5,378 nt of DNA from Bradyrhizobium sp. (GTDB lineage: Bacteria > Pseudomonadota > Alphaproteobacteria > Rhizobiales > Xanthobacteraceae), in assembly GCA_025960445.1 (NCBI GenBank), contig JAICIT010000222.1:1-5378 (forward strand), given 5' to 3'. This document shows positions 1 through 5,378 of this stretch, in pieces. The stretch's first letter is position 1; each line of letters opens with the position of its first letter. The notes beneath the pieces are model-generated. The model was given only the letters and a program-made list of their open reading frames with translations. It ran no database searches and had not been told where the DNA came from. Made by a program: the position numbers and the translations under genes.

Positions 1-930
1 ACCAGGGTCGATGGTCAGATCGACAAGATCACCTTCAAGGAAGGTCAATTGGTCAAGCAGGGCGACCTGCTGGCCGAGATCGATCCACGGCCATTCCAGG
101 CCGCGCTGAACCAGGCCAAGGCGAAGAAAGCGCAGGACCAGGCCAATCTCGCCAACGCCAATCTGGATCTGCAGCGTTACACAAAATTGGGCGAATTCGC
201 GACCCGGCAGCAAACCGACACTCAGCGTTCTACCGTCGCGCAACTAACGGCTCAGATCGAAGCCGACGAGGCAGCTATCTTCAACGCCCAGACTCAACTG
301 GACTACACCCAGGTCAAGTCACCGATCTCGGGTGTTGCAGGTCTGCGCCAGGTCGACGTCGGTAACATTGTCAACGCTTCGACCCAGACCGGCATTGTCA
401 CGATCGCGCAGATCGAACCTATCGCGGTGATCTTCACCGCACCGGAAGAACAATTACCTTACATCAATGAGGCGCAATCGACCCAGCCGCTGAAAGTGAT
501 CGCGATCACCACGGACGGCAAAAAGCCGTTGGCGGAAGGAACCTTGGCGGTCGTGAACAATCAGGTCGACACTTCGAGCGGGACTATCCGGCTCAAAGCG
601 GTGTTTGATAACAAGGATCACGCGCTATGGCCGGGCCAGTCGGTCTCCACGCGCTTGCTCGTGAAGACGCTTAAGGATGCCACGGTCGTTCCAGATGATG
701 CTATACAGCACAGCACGGACGGGCTGTATGCTTACGTCGTCAATCAGGAGAACAAGGCTGAGCTGCGCAAGGTCAAGGTCAGCCAATCGATCGACGGACG
801 GTCGGTAGTCGATAGCGGTCTTTCGCCGGGAGACCAGGTGATTACCGCCGGTCAGTACAAGGTGCAGCCGGGTACGACGGTGAGCACGAAGGTGGCAAAT
901 TCCCAGGCGGATGCGGCCAAAGCCGAATAG
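1..930 (+). CDS. RND efflux periplasmic adaptor (membrane fusion protein), MdtA-like, 5'-truncated by window edge
   Basis: Periplasmic adaptor that links an inner-membrane RND permease to an outer-membrane channel. The reading frame is open from base 1 and ends at TAG 928-930, leaving 309 visible residues. E. coli MdtA is about 415 residues, so roughly 100 N-terminal residues, including the signal or lipoprotein peptide, lie outside. Visible order: end of the first lipoyl half (VDGQIDKITFKEGQLVKQGD, residues 4-23, then LLAEIDP); an Ala/Gln-rich alpha-hairpin at about 30-103; the second lipoyl half with SPISGVAGLRQVDVGN at 107-122; a beta-barrel at about 130-225 containing GTIRLKAVF and WPGQSVSTRLLV; and a membrane-proximal domain to about 300 with SGLSPGDQVITAG. 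These blocks match MdtA as I recall it. The permease starts two bases after the stop, which supports an adaptor-permease operon. The TTG at base 49 is only an internal leucine codon. Family call is firm; substrate is unknown. Confidence 0.93.
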   Translation, partial: TRVDGQIDKITFKEGQLVKQGDLLAEIDPRPFQAALNQAKAKKAQDQANLANANLDLQRYTKLGEFATRQQTDTQRSTVAQLTAQIEADEAAIFNAQTQLDYTQVKSPISGVAGLRQVDVGNIVNASTQTGIVTIAQIEPIAVIFTAPEEQLPYINEAQSTQPLKVIAITTDGKKPLAEGTLAVVNNQVDTSSGTIRLKAVFDNKDHALWPGQSVSTRLLVKTLKDATVVPDDAIQHSTDGLYAYVVNQENKAELRKVKVSQSIDGRSVVDSGLSPGDQVITAGQYKVQPGTTVSTKVANSQADAAKAE

Positions 931-935
931 CCATG
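928..935 (+). promoter_or_regulatory. Adaptor stop / permease start junction, likely translational coupling
   Basis: The adaptor stop TAG (928-930) is followed by two bases and then the permease ATG (933-935). No clear Shine-Dalgarno sequence lies 5-10 bases before this ATG; the region reads gccaaagccgaatagcc. The tight spacing and weak binding site suggest that ribosomes finishing the adaptor reinitiate on the permease. The spacing is seen directly; coupling is inferred. Confidence 0.6.
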
Positions 936-3900
936 AACGAAAGCGTCTCATCACCGTTCATTCGCTACCCGATCGCAACCTCGTTGCTGATGGCGGGAAT
1001 TCTGTTTATCGGCCTCGTTTCGTACCCTCTCCTGCCGGTGGCGCCGCTGCCGCAGGTGGATTTTCCGACCATCCAGGTTTCCGCCAACCTGCCCGGCGCG
1101 AGTCCGGAGACGATGGCCTCGTCGGTTGCGCAACCGCTGGAACGACAATTCGCGCAAATTCCAGGCGTCGCTCAGATGACCTCGACAAGTTCTCTGGGTT
1201 CGGCCGCGGTAACGATTCAGTTCGATCTAAACCGCAGCATCGACGGCGCGGCGAACGACGTGCAGGCAGCGATCAATGCCGCAGGCGGTCAACTGCCCAA
1301 GAACCTGCCCAACCCTCCGACTTACCGCAAAGTCAATCCGGCGGATTCACCGATCCTGCTCCTGTCGGCGACTTCCGACACGTTACCCCTGACGGAGGTG
1401 AGCAACGACACGGACGCACACCTCGCGCAGCAGATCAGCCAGATCTCCGGTGTCGCCCAGGTGTTCATCGGCGGACAGCAAAAACCCGCTATCCGAATCC
1501 AGATCGATCCGGCGAAGCTCGTTGCCAAGGGGCTCTCGCTGGAGGACGTGCGAAGCCAGATCGCCATCACGACGGTGGACAGCCCGAAGGGAAGCATCGA
1601 CGGCGCTACCCGCAGCTACACGATTTACGCCAACGATCAGCTGACCGCCTCGAAGGATTGGAACGATGTCATCATTGCCTATCGCAACGGCGGCCCCTTG
1701 CGTATTCGCGACATTGGTCAGGCCGTCTCTGGACCTGAAGATAATAAACAGGCGGCGTGGGCGAACGGAAAACGCGGCGTTTTCCTTGTCATCTTCAAGC
1801 AGCCCGGCGCCAATGTCATCGAGACCGTCGACAAGATAAAAGCGGAACTGCCGCGGCTGGTGGCGGCCATTCCACCAGCCATTCACATCAACATCATCAG
1901 CGATCGCACCACGACCATTCGTGCGGCGGTCGAAGACGTGCAATTCACCCTGCTGGTGACCATCGCCCTGGTGGTCATGGTGATCTTCCTCTTCCTGCGC
2001 AGCTTCTGGGCTACTGTCATCCCGACGGTGACCGTGCCGCTCGCTCTGCTCGGCGCGTGCTCGCTGATGTGGGTGTTTGGTTACACGCTCGACAATCTAT
2101 CGCTTATGGCGCTGACAATTGCGGTCGGTTTCGTCGTGGACGATGCGATCGTGATGCTGGAAAATATCACGCGCTATGTCGAACAGGGAGAGAAGCCGCT
2201 GGCCGCTGCGTTCAAAGGCGCTAGCGAAATCGGTTTTACGATTATATCGATCAGCATTTCGCTGGTCGCGGTGCTGATCCCGTTGCTTCTGATGGGTGGC
2301 ATCATCGGCCGCCTGTTCCGCGAATTCGCCGTGACGCTCGCGATGACGATCTTCGTCTCGATGGCCGTGTCGCTGACGCTGACACCGATGATGGCATCGC
2401 GTTTCCTGCGCGCCCAAGGCGAAACCAAGCACGGCCGCTTCTACCAATGGAGCGAGCGTGGCTTTGAAAGGATGCTTCATGGGTATGAGCGCGGGCTAGA
2501 CCGCGCCTTACGCTGGAGCAAGACAACACTTCTGATCTTCTTCGCGACTCTGGCCTTATCGGTCTATTTGTTCGTGATCATTCCGAAAGGATTTTTCCCA
2601 CAGCAGGATAATGGATTGATCACCGCTGCATCCGAAGCGGGGCAGGACATTTCATTCGCTGACATGAAGCGTCATCAGGAGGAGCTCGGAGCGATCGTTC
2701 AGGCCGATCCCGCTGTCGCCAGCATTGCCATGTTCATAGGCGGCGGCGGCAGCGCGCTCAACACCGGCCGTATGTACATTACCCTGAAGCCCCGCAGCGA
2801 ACGCGATGCCAGCGCGCAGCAGGTGATCGCCAGGCTTCGACCGCAATTCGAAAAGGTGCAGGGCGCGCGATTATTCATGCAAGCTGCTCAGGACGTTCGC
2901 CTCGGCGGGCGACCTACACGCACGCAGTTTGAGTTCACCCTGCAAGACGCCAATCTTGGCGAACTGAACGAGTGGGCGCCGAAAATTTTGGATAAGATGA
3001 AAACCTTGCCCGAACTGCGTGACGTCGCGACCGACCAGCAGACCGCGGGGACGACGCTGACGCTGACGATCGATCGCGATTCCGCTTCGCGCTTTGGAAT
3101 CCAGCCTCAGCTGATCGACGACACGCTTTATGATGCTTTTGGTCAGCGGCAGGTCGCGCAGTATTTCACCCAGTTGAACAGCTATCACGTGATCCTGGAA
3201 ATTTTGCCGGAGCTTCAAGGCAAGCTCGACACGTTGAACAAGCTGTACGTCAAATCGCCGACCACGGGCGATCAGGTGCCGCTGTCTGCCTTCGCGAAAT
3301 GGACCACCGTCCCGGTCCGACCGCTGTCGATCAGCCATCAGGGCCAATTCCCGGCGATTACCATCAGCTTCAACCTCGCCCAGGGCGTGGCGTTGGGTCA
3401 GGCTACACAGGCGGTGCAAAAGGCGATGGTCGAACTTGGCGCACCCGGCACGCTCAGCTCGAGCTTCCAGGGTACCGCCCAGGCGTTTCAGCAATCGCTC
3501 GGCACCGTTCCGCTGCTGATCATGGCGGCCCTGGTGGTGGTGTATTTGATCCTCGGTATTCTTTACGAGAGCTACATCCATCCGCTCACAATCCTCTCCA
3601 CGCTGCCGTCAGCCGGCGTCGGCGCGCTCGCCATCCTGATGGCGTTCGGATTCGACTTCAGCCTGATCGCGCTGATCGGCATGATCCTGCTGATCGGGAT
3701 TGTGAAGAAGAACGGCATCATGATGGTCGATTTTGCGATCACGGCCGAGCGCGATGAGCATCTGTCGCCTGACCAATCGATCCGAAAGGCCGCCCTGCTC
3801 CGGTTCCGTCCCATCATGATGACGACCATGGCAGCGTTGCTGGGCGGAGTGCCATTGATGCTGGGGACCGGCACCGGATCGGAAATCCGCCAGCCGCTCG

Positions 3901-4079
3901 GTTATGCCATGGTCGGCGGCCTGATCGTCAGCCAGGCACTGACGCTCTTCACCACGCCGGTGGTGTATCTTTATCTCGACCGGCTCTCGAATTGGTTTGC
4001 GGGTCGGGGACGATCAGGGAGCGCTGATCAGGACGACTCCGCCGATCAGCGAGGGTCCATCAAGCAAGCCGCGGAGTGA
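933..4079 (+). CDS. RND (HAE-1 family) multidrug efflux permease, MdtB/MdtC-like
   Basis: Proton-driven inner-membrane efflux pump subunit, complete at 1048 residues (MdtB and MdtC are about 1025-1040). Likely membrane helices: TM1 about 13-35; TM2-TM6 between 338 and 486; TM7 about 531-550; TM8-TM12 between 857 and 1015. Two large periplasmic portions lie between TM1/TM2 and TM7/TM8, as in AcrB. Key sites are the LPVAPLPQVDFP start of the porter domain (34-45); the TM4 pair Asp403-Asp404 in GFVVDDAIVMLENI; Lys926 in IGIVKKNGIMMVDFA of TM10; and Arg957 in LLRFRPIMMTT, corresponding to AcrB D407, D408, K940 and R971. The full relay implies an active transporter. NHQG/SHQG-type and LGILYESYIHPLTILSTLPS blocks place it with MdtB/MdtC and not AcrB. 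It follows the adaptor by two bases. Residues after about 1016 form a polar tail. Substrates in MdtBC relatives include novobiocin and bile salts; here they are unknown. Confidence 0.96.
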   Translation: MNESVSSPFIRYPIATSLLMAGILFIGLVSYPLLPVAPLPQVDFPTIQVSANLPGASPETMASSVAQPLERQFAQIPGVAQMTSTSSLGSAAVTIQFDLNRSIDGAANDVQAAINAAGGQLPKNLPNPPTYRKVNPADSPILLLSATSDTLPLTEVSNDTDAHLAQQISQISGVAQVFIGGQQKPAIRIQIDPAKLVAKGLSLEDVRSQIAITTVDSPKGSIDGATRSYTIYANDQLTASKDWNDVIIAYRNGGPLRIRDIGQAVSGPEDNKQAAWANGKRGVFLVIFKQPGANVIETVDKIKAELPRLVAAIPPAIHINIISDRTTTIRAAVEDVQFTLLVTIALVVMVIFLFLRSFWATVIPTVTVPLALLGACSLMWVFGYTLDNLSLMALTIAVGFVVDDAIVMLENITRYVEQGEKPLAAAFKGASEIGFTIISISISLVAVLIPLLLMGGIIGRLFREFAVTLAMTIFVSMAVSLTLTPMMASRFLRAQGETKHGRFYQWSERGFERMLHGYERGLDRALRWSKTTLLIFFATLALSVYLFVIIPKGFFPQQDNGLITAASEAGQDISFADMKRHQEELGAIVQADPAVASIAMFIGGGGSALNTGRMYITLKPRSERDASAQQVIARLRPQFEKVQGARLFMQAAQDVRLGGRPTRTQFEFTLQDANLGELNEWAPKILDKMKTLPELRDVATDQQTAGTTLTLTIDRDSASRFGIQPQLIDDTLYDAFGQRQVAQYFTQLNSYHVILEILPELQGKLDTLNKLYVKSPTTGDQVPLSAFAKWTTVPVRPLSISHQGQFPAITISFNLAQGVALGQATQAVQKAMVELGAPGTLSSSFQGTAQAFQQSLGTVPLLIMAALVVVYLILGILYESYIHPLTILSTLPSAGVGALAILMAFGFDFSLIALIGMILLIGIVKKNGIMMVDFAITAERDEHLSPDQSIRKAALLRFRPIMMTTMAALLGGVPLMLGTGTGSEIRQPLGYAMVGGLIVSQALTLFTTPVVYLYLDRLSNWFAGRGRSGSADQDDSADQRGSIKQAAE

Positions 4080-4123
4080 CTTGACTTTGCCGGCCTAGCG
4101 GCACATTGGGAGGCCCTCTTATC

Positions 4124-4127
4124 GGAG
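4124..4127 (+). promoter_or_regulatory. Ribosome binding site (GGAG) that decides the IalB-like start
   Basis: GGAG sits eight bases before the GTG at 4136, a near-ideal spacing. The alternative in-frame TTG at 4106 has no purine-rich site before it (tttgccggcctagcggcaca). A second GGGAGG at 4108-4113 is too far from the GTG (22 bases) to serve it. Confidence 0.65.
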
Positions 4128-4135
4128 CCTACTCA

Positions 4136-4699
4136 GTGAAGACGCCCGTTTCGCTCGCAATTGTTCTCGCAGTCGCTACTCTGGCATCCGGCCCAAGCTT
4201 CGCACAGTCGCTCAAATCCAACCCGCCGCGCGCGGCGCAAAACAATCCCGCGCCCGCAGCGCCCCACGTCGATAGCGCGAACCCCGCGCCTCAGCCCGGC
4301 TGGGCCGCTCGGTGCAGCAGCGCAAGCCGCGCAGCTCCGCTCGAATGCGCGATGGAGCAGACGGCTGTCCTTAGCAAGACCGGGCAGCTGGTCGTCTTGA
4401 TCAATATCCGCGTGCCGAGCGACACTCATGCACCGGTCGCACTGGTCCAATTGCCGCTCGGCCTCAATCTTCCCGGTGGCGCCAAGCTTCAGGTCGATGA
4501 AGGAAAAATTATCGACGCCCAGATCCAGACCTGTGAAGCGAGAGGCTGCTATGCCAGCGTCGCGATCGCTCCCGATCTGTTGGCTGCGCTGAGATCGGGT
4601 AAGCAATTGAAGGTTTCGTTTCAGAACCTCGGCAAGGAAACCATTACAATTCCGATGCCGCTCGCGGACTACGCCGCCGCTTACGACAGGATCAAGTAG
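4136..4699 (+). CDS. Secreted IalB-family (invasion associated locus B) periplasmic protein
   Basis: I begin this 187-residue protein at GTG 4136, because GGAG lies eight bases upstream and the product then opens directly with a textbook signal peptide: Lys2, a hydrophobic core at about 5-17, and a likely cut after SFA at residue 23. A TTG at 4106 would add ten residues ahead of the signal and has no binding site. Mature residues 24-55 are rich in Pro, Ala and Asn and look like a flexible linker. The folded part has Trp56, four cysteines (60, 71, 133, 138) that could form two disulfides, the LPLGLNLPGG block near 106-115, a CEARGCYASV block, and a C-terminus ending IPMPLADYAAAYDRIK. This pattern fits the IalB family (Pfam PF06776). 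In Bartonella IalB is tied to erythrocyte entry; in free-living relatives the role is unknown, so the name should not be read as virulence. It lies 56 bases after the permease on the same strand and could be co-transcribed. Confidence 0.78.
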   Translation: MKTPVSLAIVLAVATLASGPSFAQSLKSNPPRAAQNNPAPAAPHVDSANPAPQPGWAARCSSASRAAPLECAMEQTAVLSKTGQLVVLINIRVPSDTHAPVALVQLPLGLNLPGGAKLQVDEGKIIDAQIQTCEARGCYASVAIAPDLLAALRSGKQLKVSFQNLGKETITIPMPLADYAAAYDRIK

Positions 4700-4718
4700 C
4701 GAGCCAGTCGCCCTCGAT

Positions 4719-4752
4719 CCTGAGGCGCAAACTTAAGCGCCCTCGTATCAGG
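4719..4752. terminator. Candidate bidirectional hairpin between convergent genes
   Basis: GGCGC (4724-4728) pairs with GCGCC (4737-4741) around the eight-base loop AAACTTAA. An outer CCTGA (4719-4723) can pair with TCAGG (4748-4752) if six bases (4742-4747) bulge out on the right. The element lies exactly in the 48-base gap between the convergent IalB-like and LivF-like genes, and its right arm overlaps the LivF stop codon. There is no T-run on either side, so it is not a classical intrinsic terminator. The position is suggestive; the function is inferred. Confidence 0.35.
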
Positions 4753-5378
4753 CGGTCCCCAAATAGGCCCGCTGCACCTGCGGATCGTGAGCAAGCTCTG
4801 CCGCAGTGCCGGACAACACGCTTTTGCCGACCTGTAGCACCGTGGCGAAGTCCGACACCTCTAGCGCCAGTTCGATCGATTGTTCGGCAATCAGGATGGT
4901 CAGCCCTTCCTTATGCAGCCGGCCGAAGGTCTCATACATCGATTCGACAACGGCTGGCGCCAAACCCAGCGACGGCTCATCCAGCATCAGCAGCTCGGGA
5001 TCGCTCATCAACGCCCGTCCAACCGCCAGCATCTGCCGTTCGCCACCCGACATGGTGCCCGCACGCTGGGTCCGTCGTTCGGAGAGCCTCGGGAAGATGT
5101 CGTAGACGCGCGCGAGCAGCTGAGCGGCGCGGCTCTTGTCTCGCAGCGGAGTTGCTCCGAGCAGCAGGTTGTTCTCGACGCTTTGCTGCACAAACAGCCG
5201 CCAGCCCTCCGGCGACAGCGCCAACCCTTTGCGCACAATCGAAAATGCGCTCTCGCCGCCGATATCGCCGCCCCGAAAGGCGATTGAGCCGGCATGCATC
5301 GGAATCAGACCCGCGATCGCATTGAGGGTCGTGGTTTTACCGCCGCCGTTCGAACCGAGCAGCGCCACCACGCTGCCC
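4748..5378 (-). CDS. Branched-chain amino acid-type ABC transporter ATP-binding protein, LivF-like, N-terminus outside window
   Basis: Cytoplasmic ATPase subunit that powers an ABC importer of the LivFGHMJ (HAAT) type. The frame runs leftward from the right edge to TGA at 4750-4748, giving 209 visible residues. LivF proteins are about 233-240 residues, so some 25-30 residues (first strand and A-loop) lie beyond the edge. The GTG at 5371 is internal, since GS-VVALLG runs straight into the Walker A strand. Visible motifs are Walker A GSNGGGKTT (8-16), the LivF-type SPEG segment near 55-58, signature MSGGE (109-113), Walker B ELLMLDEPSLGLAP with Glu134, and AEQS at 164-167 where most ABC ATPases have the switch His; LivF normally has EQ there. 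The C-terminal RAYLGTA resembles the LivF ending AYLGG. LivF is favoured over LivG by the short length and the DEPSLGLAP block. The loop after SPEG differs from the usual LivF text. The transported solute cannot be told, as HAAT systems also carry amides, urea or aromatic compounds. Confidence 0.92.
   Translation of the reverse strand, partial: GSVVALLGSNGGGKTTTLNAIAGLIPMHAGSIAFRGGDIGGESAFSIVRKGLALSPEGWRLFVQQSVENNLLLGATPLRDKSRAAQLLARVYDIFPRLSERRTQRAGTMSGGERQMLAVGRALMSDPELLMLDEPSLGLAPAVVESMYETFGRLHKEGLTILIAEQSIELALEVSDFATVLQVGKSVLSGTAAELAHDPQVQRAYLGTA

Noticed and set aside
49..51. TTG as the start of the adaptor gene
   Set aside because: The frame is open to base 1, and the upstream codons encode the conserved lipoyl segment VDGQIDKITFKEG, so the gene begins before the window.
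911..1738. Open frame of 275 codons on the + strand overlapping the start of the permease
   Set aside because: It is a +2-type shadow of the permease: Arg/Gly/Ser-rich, without domain character, and overlapping a clear RND gene.
1383..1943. Open frame of 186 codons on the - strand inside the permease
   Set aside because: Antisense shadow; no binding site, no family motifs, and the sense strand encodes conserved RND porter domain.
2871..3581. Open frame of 236 codons on the - strand inside the permease
   Set aside because: It is an antisense shadow caused by the high G+C third positions of the permease; its Arg/Gln/His-rich product matches no family.
4088..4103. Small hairpin TGCCG-gcctag-CGGCA after the permease as a terminator
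   Set aside because: The stem is only five pairs and no T-run follows; an alternative pairing GGCCT/AGGCC (4092-4096 with 4111-4115) is equally weak.
4081..4109. TTGACT at 4081-4086 as a -35 promoter box for the IalB-like gene
   Set aside because: No acceptable -10 box lies 15-19 bases downstream; the best hexamer there, CACATT, matches TATAAT at only three positions.
4133..4606. Open frame of 157 codons antisense to the IalB-like gene
   Set aside because: The sense frame has a signal peptide and the family cysteines, while the antisense product is Arg/Cys-rich with no recognisable domain.
4880..5287. Open frame of 135 codons antisense to the LivF-like gene
   Set aside because: The opposite strand carries intact Walker A, signature and Walker B motifs, so this is a shadow.
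5369..5371. GTG as the start of the LivF-like gene
   Set aside because: It sits in the beta strand just before Walker A; a real LivF has about 25-30 residues ahead of this point, and the frame continues to the window edge.
1..5378. tRNA or rRNA genes, CRISPR arrays, insertion sequences, attachment sites
   Set aside because: No cloverleaf-like segments, regularly spaced repeats, transposase motifs or long terminal inverted repeats were seen; nearly all bases are explained by four transport or envelope genes.

Overview
The window looks like a piece of a G+C-rich alphaproteobacterial chromosome, most likely Rhizobiales and possibly Bradyrhizobium-like. The reasons are an IalB-family periplasmic protein (a family centred on Alphaproteobacteria), a LivF-type ATPase of branched-chain amino acid ABC systems (present in many copies in such soil bacteria), and an MdtA/MdtBC-type efflux pair. 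The genus is an inference; no rRNA or marker gene is present to confirm it.

Layout. Bases 1-930 (+) are the 3' part of a periplasmic adaptor (membrane fusion protein) of an RND efflux pump, cut off at its 5' end by the window edge. Two bases later, 933-4079 (+) is a complete 1048-residue RND permease of the MdtB/MdtC type with an intact proton-relay set (Asp403, Asp404, Lys926, Arg957). After a 56-base spacer, 4136-4699 (+) is a small secreted IalB-family protein; I start it at a GTG with a good ribosome binding site, not at the TTG further upstream. A 48-base convergent gap with an imperfect hairpin separates it from 4748-5378 (-), the C-terminal part of a LivF-like ATP-binding protein whose N-terminus lies beyond the right edge.

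How the genes work together. The adaptor and permease form one transcription and translation unit and should build an inner-membrane plus periplasmic efflux assembly. An outer-membrane channel is not in the window and must be supplied from elsewhere. E. coli mdtABC has two permeases; here only one follows the adaptor, so the pump is probably a homotrimer. The IalB-like gene might be read through from the pump operon or expressed alone; no functional link to efflux is shown. The LivF gene belongs to a separate leftward unit for amino acid or related solute uptake.

Overall this is an ordinary transport region. I see no mobile element, CRISPR array, RNA gene or convincing new system. The points worth a second look are modest: the single mixed-character MdtB/MdtC permease, a shortened adaptor hairpin tip, a polar permease tail, a Pro/Ala-rich linker in the IalB-like protein, and a divergent LivF loop.
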